64,000 bases of DNA from Dermatemys mawii (lineage: Eukaryota > Chordata > Testudines > Dermatemydidae), in assembly GCA_007922305.1 (NCBI GenBank), contig ML677366.1, positions 16,406,338-16,470,337 of the forward strand, given 5' to 3'. The translations under genes and the position numbers were made by a program. Under the pieces are notes generated by a model. The model did not search any database, was not told the origin of the DNA, and saw nothing but the letters and a program-made list of their open reading frames with translations. Shown piece by piece: positions 36,583 to 48,777 of the stretch. Within the stretch, counting starts at the first letter, position 1. Every line of letters starts with the position of its first letter.

Positions 36583-36750
36583 TCTGTCATGTCAAAATTG
36601 CTTGCAGGGGTGTTTGTGTTAGGCAAACTAATAGAAAGTCAAAGCAAAACATTTAAAGTCTGTGACGCATTGTTGCTTTTCCCCAGTAAATTGTTCATCC
36701 GTCTTTTCTAAGATTCATGTTGTTCTTTTCTTTTCTATTCTTTTTTTAAG

Positions 36751-36939
36751 GCTGCTGAGGAAAAGAACAGAGACCTGGAGGAGAAAGTCAGAACACTAAG
36801 GACAGATGTTGAAGAGAACAAACAGAGACACAACAGCCTTAAAACTGAATTAAAGAATTTTTTAGACATACTAGATGGGAAGATAGATGAACTACATGAC
36901 TTCCGACAAGGACTGTCTAAACTGGGAGTTGACAACTAG
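36751..36939 (+). CDS. HOMER2: HOMER2 coding exon 9 (C-terminal coiled coil and stop)
   Basis: The coding part is 189 bp: 62 codons and a TAG stop at 36937-36939. The acceptor follows a strong pyrimidine tract (tctattctttttttaag). It encodes [20 protein letters not shown] to [20 protein letters not shown] and ends VDN, predicted residues 293-354. The regular Leu/Ile/Val spacing is the leucine-zipper tail that drives Homer multimerisation. The LDGKID-x-LHDF core and the -DN terminus identify HOMER2. On the other strand this exon gives an open frame with no homology, which is a shadow. Confidence 0.96.
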   Translation, partial: AAEEKNRDLEEKVRTLRTDVEENKQRHNSLKTELKNFLDILDGKIDELHDFRQGLSKLGVDN

Positions 36940-37640
36940 ACGGCAACAGATTTTTGTAATCTAGGGTCTGAATGTTTGGTGTTTTGTTGATCCCAAATGT
37001 GTATTTTACAAAATTTGACTAGAATGTTCCACTTGTTGGCATTGTTTCTGTACATACAGGCTGAAAATTTGCTGTGTTTTTTCAAACCAGTTGTGCTGCT
37101 CACTGAATTCTGTTGAGAAGAGAAATGATTTATATGACTGCTCTGGGTTTGTGAAGAGGTGGAGGATTCTGTCTCAGGAATCTGGAACTAGATCTACCTT
37201 ATATGAATATGCAGTTAGTTGTTGCAGGGAAATTTATATCTTTCTTAAGGGCTGTTGCAACCATACAAACAGAAAACAAGTATTTTCTAGTCCTGACTAT
37301 CAATACTCCTAGCAACATGCAATTTTATTTCTTTTGTGGAGTGGAGTGAAGATTAGAGGGCGCTCCTGCCATGTAAATCAGTTGATTAAAATGTGTCTGA
37401 CTTGAGCTGCAGTCAAGTGTAGCGGATCCCTCTAAGTAGATATTAAGATCCTTAAGAACAAATCAATAAAGCCTAATTCACGGAAAGTAACCAACCGATT
37501 TTATACTTGTGTGACCTCTGATACAAGGTTTACTATGTAAATGTATGTGCACCTACAACGCATCATCCGCAAAGTTGCAGTCAGTCTCAGCTCTTGTACT
37601 TCAAATAAATTGTACAACAGCTGATGAGAACTTGTCTCAT
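36940..37640 (+). other. HOMER2: HOMER2 3' untranslated region (end estimated)
   Basis: This is sequence after the TAG stop with no recognisable repeat. It contains poly(A) signals AATAAA at 37465-37470 and 37604-37609. The second is followed within about 30 bases by a TG-containing stretch, so I place the main transcript end near 37.63 kb. The resulting 0.7 kb UTR is of the order I recall for mammalian HOMER2. The exact cleavage site cannot be read from sequence alone. Confidence 0.6.
37604..37609 (+). promoter_or_regulatory. HOMER2: Poly(A) signal AATAAA, probable main HOMER2 site
   Basis: Canonical AATAAA hexamer about 665 bp after the stop. An alternative upstream hexamer lies at 37465-37470. 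Both could be used. Confidence 0.5.
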
Positions 37641-39223
37641 TTAACAAGAGCATCTTTTTCCTCAGCCCTAGTGTTTAAATTCATATAATTAATCATTACA
37701 TCTTTGGAAAAAAAACCACACTCTCTTCCTGGGACCAGATATACAGCAGTAGGGATAGGTTATTATTTCACATATAGGTCTGGGCCCTCTAATTATCTGT
37801 ATAACTTAATAACTGCTGTGAACATCTCTGAAATCACTTCAGTGGAAGTTAATCAAAACAACACTAGTTCATTTCACAGAACCACCAGTTATGGTTTTGT
37901 ACAAATGTCAGTCTCTGTTCATGAGACATCCAGGACAGAGGTAGCATGAAAGCAAAACCCTTTTCTTTGAAGTATACGTTCCAATTTCATGACATATTAA
38001 AGGGCATGAGTTAGAAACCAAATTGCCCATTTAGAATGACAAGAAGAAAGGCATTGCAGAAACACATTTTAACTTGTATTTGATTATTAAGCAGCTCTAA
38101 ACACATTCTGAGTAAAACGAGAATGCTTGGGATTCCATGACCATGAGAATAAGAAGCAAGCTTACTTCAGTACAGGCGGTGACATAAACAGCAACACTGG
38201 TTCAGAATTCAGTCTAACTCTGCTTTTGTCTCCGTAACTACCTTCATGAGATTTTTTTGGGGGGGAGGGGGGCAAGTTGTTTGTTTTTTAAAGAGCTGTT
38301 AGGGAATAGCCTTCTCTGAAGTTATTCTGAAATCCCATGCAAATAGCATTTGGGCAAGAATTTCTGTTGATGTCTGATACGTTGACGGTATTGCCTCTTT
38401 TTTTGAATCTAGTAAAGGCTACTGAAGTGTGAAATTAAGTGTAGCCATGTCACAACATTCATTTCACATATTACAAATTGGATTTCTGATTCTTATAAAG
38501 CTATAATCAAGGGGGTTTGGGTTATTTAAATAATGTAAGTGAAGAGTACATTGAATATCTTTGCACACAGATCTAATAATCCAGATGCTGGAAGTCTGTA
38601 GAGATACTCTATCTGCAATAGTTCTTTAATTTTAGATTGCATCTACCACTGAAGTATTGTCTATCTAGCCTTGTCTTTTTTGTATGTGTGCTTTGTAATC
38701 CTTTTATACAACTGATATTATGAAGCTGGACTATTTAGGTATATGATGGTCTTTATAAAAATTGTTGTAGAGTGCCAGTATTTTAAAAAAATCAGGTACA
38801 TAGAAACATAATATTGAATGTAGGCATGTGAAAATAAGCTTCCGCCTGTGCAGAATACACAAGTGTTACATAATGTGGAGGTAGATAATGTGATCCGACT
38901 ACTCAAAATTGAAAATGACAAAGGAAACGGTGTATTTTCTGAACAAATAATTTCAGTACTTAGTTTGCATCTCTATAGTTCACTTGGAATAAAGAATCAT
39001 CAAAAAGGCAAATGACCTACTTCTCCTCTACTCCCATCCTACTCTTAAGGTTAGCTGCACCAGCTGGGAAGCAAGGAAATAAAACAATTGTCTGTCACAA
39101 ACAATATAAATTGCCAGGCTCTCTACTTTACTTCCCATTAATGCTTTTACCGCCTTCATACTGAGAGCCTTGCTCAATCTTCTGTTTCTTTTCTTTCTCT
39201 TTCTTTCCCGACTAGTGAGGCTT

Positions 39224-39529
39224 AGGGCTTGTCAGCATGAGAGAGTTGTATTGGTTTAACTTAAGGTGTGATTTTTAAATGTGGGTAGTTAAATAGGCGC
39301 AAAGGGCTGTGTGAACACTCTTATTTTGGTTTAATCCATATTTATTTGGGGTTCATCCAGTTATTTTCAGTTTAGTTTAAACCACTTAGGAATCAGATTA
39401 AAATAAATGAAATAAGCCACTCTTAAACTGAAATGAGGGTCTACACACAGGGTTGCATTGGTTTAACTAAATTAGTTCAAAAACTGACTTAAGTAAAACC
39501 TGTACAATTTTCTGATGTAGACAAGGCCT
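39224..39529. mobile_element. Inverted-repeat MITE, GGGCTTGTC family
   Basis: Left end AGGGCTTGTCAGCATG, right end GATGTAGACAAGGCC, with repeated ggtttaa/ttaaacc units throughout the 0.3 kb interior. Confidence 0.7.
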
Positions 39530-42425
39530 CATAAAGAAGAAATAAGGATAAGAGGGAAGGTGTGGAGGCATAGTCTAAAAAGAAAAGCATTTATTTCTGG
39601 ACCTGCTAGTTGTGCTGCACACTTCCAAGCAATCAGAGGAACATGGTGGATACTCTGAGCAATCTCTGTTCTCTCTCCTGTGGTCAGGACCCCAGTGTTC
39701 ATGTTCTTTCCTTCTTTGGCAGGTGTGTTCAGTTCTTACATGGTTGAGACACTGGGGGTGCTCAGCACACAATTTGAAGGCTCAGACGTTCTAGTTGCTT
39801 CCATCCTCCATGGGATTGACAGCCCTATCTAATTATTTTCTGCTCTCTCTCTTTTTCCTGTAACAAAATGTAAATACTGGGTCCTGGGATTTGTTACCTT
39901 TAAGGATTATGCAAATTGGTCTTCTCTCACCTTTGCCACTCTGTCTTCTTTCAGAAATTAAAGGAGATTATAAATGTTGCAGGCTCCCAGTCCACTGGAA
40001 GTTAATACCTCTGTCTCTTGGATACCTGCAGGCATTTCTTCCTTGAATCTTGATCCCTAACAGACCAGGTCTTTCATTAAGAGTGGCTGATAGGTACATA
40101 TGTCACGTGGCTGCTGTGAGGGATAGATCCATGTTGGTAAAGGACATTGAGTTCCTAGCATGAAAAATATGATTGCAAAATATTTATAATTAAGTCTCTG
40201 TTGCAGCCCACCCATCACTTCACAATGCCACACATGTGAACCTTATTAGCTGCTCAGAGACTTGGTGTGGTACAAAAAACTCTCATCTCTAAACTTCCTC
40301 CAACAAACTGTGAGTGCAGGGTGTTGGGAAACTAAACATTCTTTTTGTGGACAGTTCTCAGGTAGTAGTAAGGATCTAGCATTCATGCTTTCTCTAGCCC
40401 ACCTTCATTCTTCTGCAGGTACTGGGCCCTGAGAATCCAAATCCTCTATTTCTGCAGTAACAACTGCTGAACTCTCCCTGAAGCTGTAGGTGGTTTCTTC
40501 CTTTCCTGTTTTTTAGTATCAGGTTTTCCCTTCATTTTTGCTGTTCCATTTCTGCCATGCTGTCTAAGCAACCTGGAGAACTCTCAGTGGCCTTCCTGCC
40601 ATAAAGATCCCTCCTTAGCTATTAAGCCTGGCTGGTCACTATAAGAGACTTGTCCGTGGTCCTTTAACCCATTATCTGGTGTCCTGTCAGAGTGAGCCTG
40701 CCTGCCTCAGACAGGAATACATTGCCTTATCAGTCTTGCATTCTGGCTTCCTCTCTCTCTCTCTCCTGCTCTCCCAGATTCTCAGCTCAGTCCAGCTTCT
40801 AAGCATCCCTTGCAGTCCTTTGGACCTATGCTCCTGCAGAATGAAAACTTCATGATAGGTGAGAGTGACTTCCTGACTGGGGAACCTGACTGGTGATTCT
40901 TATTCAGAGCCCCCTAAATCTGGAGGCTGCCCTCCGCTCGAAAATATTTCCATTGTCAGGGTACAAGGTGAATGTTTTTGAGAGACTCCCTGATTACAAC
41001 AACATGGCCTTCCCTCATGTTTTTTTCAAGATGTTTGCATCTTGGGGCTAGGATCTGTTTGACAGAGGCCTAGTCATATCTCAATTATGCGCACCAAGTA
41101 TTATATACTATATAAAGTTGCAGTGGAAATATGTGAGATCTCTAAGATGATGATCTTTGCGGATTCCATGACCTCTCCTTTTTATGCTGTTTATGCTGCT
41201 GCTTTTTAAACCAAGGCTGTGCGATTAGTGCTGGCCCTCTCTCCTGATTTTGATATCTGCAGAGCTCAGGCCCCTCTGTAAATAGCAAAGTTACTGTATA
41301 TTTCAGTGATGCGCTTTTTGATTGCTGAGCTGTATATGAGGATAGCCATGAAAGATCAAATGTGTTTGACTCAAGGGGTGAATCCTGCTCCAACTGAATT
41401 GATGTTTGTACCCCTGCCCCTCCAGGACGCTAATTTGTTCCGAGGAGATCTCAAGGTAGAGGGATCAGAGTCCAAACAGTCCCGAAAGCACTAATTTCAG
41501 TCTTCATATCTCAGTTTGCAGATTTGTTTTTGCTTATTAGTAATAGTTTACAAACATGAATTTTCAGCACATTTCTAATGTTGGTTAGTTCTCACTTTGT
41601 ATTAGGTCTGTGTTGGAGACATATATGGATTTCTCCATGCAAGCTTGTACTCCCTCTTAGCTCGGAAGATGTAAAGGTTCTGTTTGTGGACATAGGTTTC
41701 TCCCCTAAAGTGGCTAATGGCAGGAAACATCCTACCTTAATCACTTGATCTTGTATTTTGCGTGTTCTGTCTTGTGCTCAGCACTCTGAGTGTGAATGGC
41801 TGTCATTTCCACTTCCTGAGGTCCTGTAGAGAGTACCTTTGCATCGGATCCCTTTCCTGTTTTTTGTTTATGGAGCATCTGATTTGTATACTTGACTTTC
41901 AGAACGCTATTTCATCATCGGGAATGGCCCTCTGTTTAAAAATACTAGATTGGCCTCTTTTGTGACCTGGGGAAAGTGTCTTTCTTTTGTTTTCTGCGAT
42001 AGTAGACTTTTTAATTGGTATCTCCTTTGCCAAGTGATGAATCAGTGAGTTCACTGGAATAGAGCTGCCGTGTCTGTAAGGATTTAAGATTTCATCTCTG
42101 ACTTTCACAGTTTCTTATTCAAAATTTTCTATTTTTCTTATTCCTTTTACTCCAGCTTCTTCTATGCCCAGAAAACAGTCTGGAGACAGTGGGTTGCTGT
42201 GTTTTATGTAACCTGGGTAAGGCCTTTTGATTGTGTTTGAAAAAACCACATCATTTATTTTTTGATTCCTTGTCTAAAATTTAGAATGAAGCTTCTAAAG
42301 CCACCACTGCTCAGTGGATTAAAGGCAATAAGAGCTTCTACAGTTCTTCACTGCTGTCTGTCTGTGAAATACTGTCGTCATTTATGAAGAGAGAGGACCT
42401 ACGCATTAACTGCTATACTGTATTG

Positions 42426-43233
42426 TGGTGGCTGCTTGCCCCTACTCTTGGTCCTTTGTTGCTCAATACCAGCTGATACCAAAGCTGATCTTGGTCAGCA
42501 GTCTCTTTGCTGGACTGAGGTTCACTCACTCAGCAGATGGGTGTAACAAATATTTATTAAGGCAAAACACTAGACAGTGATCAGTTGCTAGTGGGAAGCC
42601 CATCAGGACAATCTCATCGTTCCCTATGATCTCTGCACCCCCATCAGTATAGGCTTAGTGTTAGTTCACACCAATCTTTTCTAGCTTTTTAGTTACTGTA
42701 TCTTTTCTTATTCTCACAAATATGATTGCTCTGCAGTTTCTTACACATTCACAGCACTAAACATGATTATTCTGCCATTTCTTACAAAAACACAGTTCTA
42801 TTTATGTTTGTACTGTTAAATGTTATCAGAACAGACTCTTAAAATCCATAGCAGGCTTCTCGCAGGCCTAAATATCCCTTTTCTCCCAGCACGCTTGGCC
42901 ACTAGTCAACGTAAGCCTTTTCACACCGCTTTATAAGTTGCACTTATGAAATCTTACTGGATGGAAGCAGGACTGCACACCAATGTACAATTGTTCACTA
43001 GTAATTCTTTTCATTGTACGCATTCTCTGCATCCACCCCACTTTCCTGGCTTTTTGCCCTCATAACTGTTTACTGTCTTCACTATCCAGGGAAACTGGTG
43101 GAACCTGCCTACATATTCTCAGAGCCACGTTTCCATGATTCATAGCTGTGGATTTTTTTTCCTTGGCTACAGAGCTCTAGCCCTTAAGGTTGCAAATGTC
43201 TTGAAACCATGAATGATTTGTAAACTGATGCCA
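42426..43233 (-). mobile_element. Candidate solo LTR
   Basis: Minus-strand reading: starts TGGCATC, has TATAAAGCGG near 42940, AATAAATATTTG near 42558 and ends CCACCA. TATTG flanks both ends (42421-42425, 43234-43238). A five-base match can occur by chance, so this is tentative. Confidence 0.4.
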
Positions 43234-45548
43234 TATTGTCTTCCTGAGTCTGCAGACAGCCTGAAACAAAAGCTTTCCGGGGGCTGAACTGCCCCATTCA
43301 TCTCAGTGAGGAGTTGTTGCTGAATTCTAAAGGTGACAGTTTAAATGTTAACTTTAACTGTTCCATTGCTGGCTGTTTTAGCAGAAATGTTAACTACCGT
43401 GATCTTCCCACAATCTCAGACAAGTCTTCCATCCCTTATGGGACCAAAGTCCCAGCTCTCCCCTGCTCAACTGCCAAAACATCCAACTTTGCCCCCGTTT
43501 CTGTGATGTAGTTATGAGTTATAAATACAAAAATCTTTGACATATCAAAAAAACTGAATGTGAGGACAGAGTAAAATAAACTGAATTTTATATCCACACA
43601 AAAATAACACCGGGGAGTTACTGTACTGATTTGAATAGTACATTTTCACATTTAGTAAAAAAACTCAGATAATTTTTAATGAATCTGCTACTAAATTTGT
43701 AGTCTGCTGCAACAGAAATTATGCAGCGTAATTTAGGTCCATCTTGCCAGGGAAGAAAACTAGACTTTTTGCTTATACTGTCTGTGTTGGCAATTATTTT
43801 TGTCTCTGCTTCCTAGTAGGTGAAGCTGTTCTAGAATATTATATATGTGATGTAGAGGCTGTAACACACCCAACTACTGCAAAGTAACTTTCTCTTTTTG
43901 AATTGTGTTAAACCCATCAACTAAAAGAAGTGTCAGTCACAGCAATAGCAAGTCACAAGCTACTGATCCAGATCCACCTTAAAATGAAGAGAATCACCAT
44001 TGACCGATACAGAAATGAATTGCACATTTGCAGTCTTGCCATTTGAGGCTTGTGTCCATATTTTGTATTCCTTTTAGGATATAAATTTGACAGTTATGTG
44101 AAAAGTTTGCATGTCTTAAATATCGTACTCTGTATTCAGTAACAACATACCCTGAGTGAAATATACCGTAAGGAATGTATTGCAGAATTTTAAGAATGTG
44201 TTTCCCCAAAAGCCGTGTGTTCTCTTGCAGGCTGAGGAACAGGACTGATGCTGTTAGATTAAGAAAGATTTGCTTATGTAATTGGGATTTGTTGAGATGT
44301 CTAGCCAATTTGACTTTCTACTGTGTTTTGCGTTAGCACTAGTTTTTGAAAAAACGTTTAAACTAAATACTTTGAAATGATGGTGCCTATACATCCAAAA
44401 AATTTATATGCATGTTTTGAAATATCGTTTTTCTCCTTCTGGTCACTTAGTTAATTAACAAATTCTGATGCACATAAAACCTAGGCACTCAAGAGAAAAA
44501 TCTGTTGTATTTTTTGTTTTTACCACTGGTCAGCAATAATTATTTTAGCCATATACCAGCCAAGAAGACTGATACTGAAAAAGAATTATTAACAGGTCTG
44601 CTAAATGTGCAGTACATCAATAAAGTGGTGTGGGCTGAAAGTGGAGATACTTTCCTTTATTGAGCATATCTTGCGGCATTTAGATGTTATTTGCCTAATA
44701 GTGACAAATGCATAATCTACTATAAAACTATTCTATATGATAGAGCACATCATTTTTTTTAACTCAACTTTAAATATATCCCTTACTGGTAGTTAGCAAT
44801 TATGGGAGTGTTTTTAGTGTGGTCTACCATACCAAAATATTTAGAACTATGATGAGTCTTTAGTAATAAAGCTAAACACACAACCTGTTTTTACTGTTTC
44901 TAGTAAGGTTTAGTGAATGACTGACAATTCTATTGATATACAACTGTGGGAAAACACTGCGATGCTTTAAATGTGTATTTTTATCCCAATTTAATATATG
45001 ATTAATTGAGCTGAAGTGTTTACTACAGTTCGTTGTAAAAATGTGTCTGACCTCGTCATTCTGTCTACTGTGAACAAGTACTTTTTAAAATCAAAAGTAA
45101 ATGGTGAATGTGAACATTTGGACTCTCTCCTAGTTGCAGTCAATGCTGTTTTTTATATATTAAAATTGATTTTTCTTTATGAACTTATAACTTTGTGTTT
45201 TTTATCTGATTTTATTGTATCATATACATTTGCTTTAGGTAAAAATATATAGTTTAAGTAAAAAAAGAATCTATCATTAGCTTATAATAATAAGCATCCT
45301 TTATCTCAGTTGCATAATCTTGTCATTAAGAATTTAAACTTAGGGAAGTTTTTCATTAAAAATATGAGCTTGATTTGGATTTATGCATCTGTGCGTATCT
45401 GCAAGGAATTACACCGTAGTAAGTTTTTGCGCCATAAGATGACATGGTGGTGAAAACACCAGTCTACTCTGCAGCTTCTACTATTGTTACCTCCAGTGGA
45501 GTTGCACCACTGGTGAATTATGCTATAAAGTACTCTATTGCAGATGGT

Positions 45549-45785
45549 GTAAGACCCTGATTCTGCAAACTTACATTCTTGCTTAATTTTACTACCTTGA
45601 CTAGTCCCACTGAAATCAGTAAACTTAAGCAGGTGTATATGTGTACTCAGGACTGGGTCCTAAATGTATGCATTAAACTTGAAAAACAGCACGAAGAAAT
45701 CTTTCTATATGGCCCTGACCCTACAGACATATACACATATGCTTGAAACTAAACCCATATGTAGGTGCTTGCAGGATTGGGACCT
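45549..45785. repeat. Palindrome-like repeat (gaccctgattctgcaaa type)
   Basis: It opens agaccctgattctgcaaac and ends cttgcaggattgggacct, inverted relatives, with internal opposed copies (ggactgggtcct, ggccctgaccct). It is probably a diverged reptile MITE. Confidence 0.5.
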
Positions 45786-46654
45786 TCAGCTGTGCTTATT
45801 GCTCAGTATGAGAAAAGGTCTTTCTTTAGAGGAAGACTTTTAAGAACTTCCTTCAGGTTCTTATTTTGCATGGATTCCCACTAGCAAAAAAAGCTAAGTG
45901 TAATATATTCACAACTGATAGAGCATCCCCTGGTGGCAGGCAGAGAAGCTCTGAATTTCTTTTTGTAGATGCAGACAAGGACTCAAAAATAACTTTCAGA
46001 GCCCAAATAAATTTTAGTCTGTAAGGTGCCCCCAGTACTCTTTGTTCTTTTTAAAAAATAACTTTCCATTTTGAAATTAGAACTATTCTGGATAAACATA
46101 TATGACATTTTTCACACTTTGTCTGATCACCCTAGTTTCACCTGACAGGGTCCTTACTAGAATGACTCTAAGCATCATTAGTTTGGGGATAACTCCAATT
46201 GGAGAAACATGTCTCTGTATACCTTTAGTACATACATACTGGTACTATCAACATTTGATCTCATTTGCACCAATGCTGCTTCACTTTTTATTATTGTGCC
46301 AACAAAGTCTTACCATTTAGAATTAATGAGTTTGTAAGAAGACTTTTTAAATATATAAAGTTCAATGTGGCTTTTTATTACAAGCTACAAGCTCTCAAAT
46401 TGTCCTGTGTCTTTTTCTGACCTATACATAAACCTCTACACTTGAAATTGTCCATATCTCTGACACACAGCTAATCGAATTCTATCCTAGTTTCTAAACA
46501 ATCAGCAAAACCACAAGTGATTCATAGATAGGATAGCAAAATGAAACAAACGCATCTTTTCCACTCTTCAGTAATTCTGAATTCTTAGCAAAAGTTATTG
46601 ACAGATAGATTTACTAAGCGCCCATAATCAAAAATTTTAAATCGTACAGTTACT

Positions 46655-47106
46655 AGAGCCCTGGAAATCTATGGATATCCGCTTTATATCCTTGGATGTC
46701 TGCATGCATGCCTTTTGCAGACTGCGGATCGGATACAGATACAGGCATGTTGCGTCTTAGGCCTATTTAACATACGTGATTTCAGCTTTACGGGATCCGC
46801 AAAAAAAAAAAGGAGGGGGGGATTTTTTTTTAAAAAAAAATTTCCTGTAGGGGGCACAATTTCACCTCCCATTGAAGTCAATGGGTTATGGCTATACGCG
46901 GTTTCCGCCTTACGCAGTAACCGCGGAACGGAACCCTCGCACAAGATGCGACATACTTGTACAAATTTGTATCTAGATACCTACAAATCTGCGGATATCA
47001 GTTTTATATCCAAGGATATCCTCATCCTCAGATGTGGATGCATATAGCTGTGGATCATTTTTGCAGAGCGGATAAGGATACAAATTTTGTATCCATGCAG
47101 GGCTCT
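46655..47106. mobile_element. Inverted-repeat element interrupted by the 218-bp MITE
   Basis: Begins AGAGCCCTG and ends CAGGGCTCT, with many ggatatc/ggata units on both sides of the inserted MITE. The parts either side are 46655-46741 and 46960-47106. Confidence 0.7.
46742..46959. mobile_element. Tc1/mariner-like MITE, nested, 218 bp
   Basis: CAGGCATGTTGCG...CATACTTG, flanked by TA at 46740-46741 and 46960-46961. It is an inverted relative of the 18189-18408 copy (shared atttcagctttacg and aagtcaatggg). It lies inside a second repeat at 46655-47106. Confidence 0.75.
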
Positions 47107-47851
47107 AACAATTACCCCTAAATAGGCCCCATCACAGAATTAAAATATTACAGTTAGCCTAAACCAGCCTCATTCACTGAAACCCAACCCCCACAACTTA
47201 GGAAATGTCAAATAGAAAAGGTGCAAGGATTTCCACACTACAGTTTACTCGTTATGGTAGTTCTCTCCAGATGAGGATGAAATTCTCTCATTCCAATGGT
47301 TACATATAGTTGATATTTTGTATATGCATAACTTGTGAAAATGCCACTGACCAGCACACAACCACATTCATATCAATATTGTTTTCACCACTCATAGTAA
47401 AATTGGTGCTTACAAAATGCTATGGATACAACAGCTTTTTAGAATGTGGGATATCAACATTCAAAAACAAACATTCTAACTTGGTAGAAACAACACAATC
47501 AAGGAAATTTCATCTTGAAAGTCACATGCTTAATACCTTAATCTTTGTATTCTCATGGTTTTCTATTAGAACACTTCATGGAATTATCGGTTTGGTTTGT
47601 ATTTCTGTAGTTTCTTATTTTCCTTTTTATTAGTCCATTTTTTATCCAATTGTACAATATAAAATATCCCCACTCCAGGATTTTTAGTGACCATTTAGAC
47701 TAAAAATGGGGGAAGCTGTAATATATTTTTGAGTGTCATCCGAAGTTCCAAATGAACCTATAATATGTGTGGTTTATCTAAGGATAATTTTTAATATTCT
47801 ATTTTTTAAAAAGGAAAAGCTAGAGCCTAATTCCTTGCCCTTTTCACTGAA

Positions 47852-47895
47852 GTGTGTGTGTGTGTGAGAAAGAGAGAGAGCGAGAGAGAGAGAGA
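47852..47895. repeat. (GT)n-(GA)n microsatellite
   Basis: A GT run followed by an AG run. Confidence 0.93.
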
Positions 47896-48589
47896 CTTGC
47901 ACATGTATACTGTGCCCTTTTCTGCTTAACACACATCACTGATGACATTTGAGTTTTATAAAGTTTAACATCATTCTATTCCCATGTATTCCAAGCACTT
48001 TTAATGTTCTGTCATCTAAAGGCATGTCTGTGCTGAAGACAATGAGAGAAAAAAGAACACATTTTAATCATATACAGTGGTGAATCTCTTCATTTGCTAG
48101 GAGACCTGAGAACCAAGAACTTAAGTATTAGTTCCCATTTCTCTCCTCATTTGGAAACTAAGATGTCATAAGAAAGGTCCTGTATTCTTTTTGCCTAAAT
48201 ACTGCTCCTGGTGAAGTCTACTGAAGCTTTGCCATTGATTTCAGTACAGCCTGAGGCTGGCCGTATCTATGACCTGTAGAGGAGTGTGTGTACATATCTA
48301 TTTTTTCACTCCTCAAAAGTACTTTGCTGAACCCCAGAGGCTTGTAAATAAATCTTTAAAATTACAAGCAACTTGAAATATCCTTCCTATAATAGCCATT
48401 ACAACCCAGAACCTCTTTGAGCGTATCAGCTGCACAAATTAGACCAATATATAAGCATATGCAAAAAGTAACATATGGAAATCATAGATGCATATATCTG
48501 ATCTTTGAAAGCAAAGGCAGGAAAGTAGGTTTAGTTCTGACCCTATTCAGAGTCCATGGTTGTGGACCAGGTATACTTCAGATACAGGA

Positions 48590-48777
48590 GTGACAAAGAG
48601 TCCTGTGGCACCTTAAAGACTAACTAAAATTTTTTTTAGAGCATAAGCTTTCGTGGGCTAACACCCATATTAGCCCACAAAAGCTTATGCTCTAAAAACA
48701 TTTTAGTTAGTCTTTAAGGTGCCACAGGACTCTTTGTCACTTCTGCAATTCCAGACTAACACGGCTACCCCTCTGAT
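48590..48777 (-). mobile_element. Foldback retroposon with 13-bp target duplication
   Basis: Arms of about 70 bp at 48590-48660 and 48671-48740 are inverted copies with three differences, separated by ten bases. TTCAGATACAGGA is repeated at 48577-48589 and 48778-48790. The right part (48741-48777, ending acggctacccctctgat) is the end of a common reptile retroposon, read on the minus strand. Confidence 0.88.

Larger units (their letters stand above)
33528..36750 (+). other. HOMER2: HOMER2 intron 8
   Basis: 3.2 kb. It contains a CR1/L3-like piece at 34335-34530, a hAT MITE at 35047-35721 and a T13/A19 tract at 36551-36582. No coding sequence is seen. Confidence 0.65.
1..37640 (+). other. HOMER2: HOMER2 gene body (5' end lies outside the window)
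   Basis: Homer scaffold protein 2, an adaptor of the postsynaptic density and actin cytoskeleton. Its N-terminal EVH1 domain binds PPxxF-type ligands (group I mGluRs, IP3 receptors, Shank) and its C-terminal coiled coil makes multimers. Seven consecutive coding exons with intact frame give 300 residues. HOMER2 rather than HOMER1 or HOMER3 is chosen because the pieces [47 protein letters not shown] and the C-terminal LSKLG-x-DN match the HOMER2 pattern as I know it. HOMER1 has different linker and coil sequence. No exon 1 or 2 (FYD..RIIS region) was found in the first 10.48 kb, so the window is taken to start inside intron 2. Exon numbers assume the nine-exon mammalian structure. Confidence 0.93.

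Noticed and set aside
44619..44640. Distal HOMER2 poly(A) site (AATAAA followed by GT-rich text)
   Set aside because: Nearly 8 kb past the stop with transposons between; the sites at 37.5-37.6 kb explain the transcript end better.
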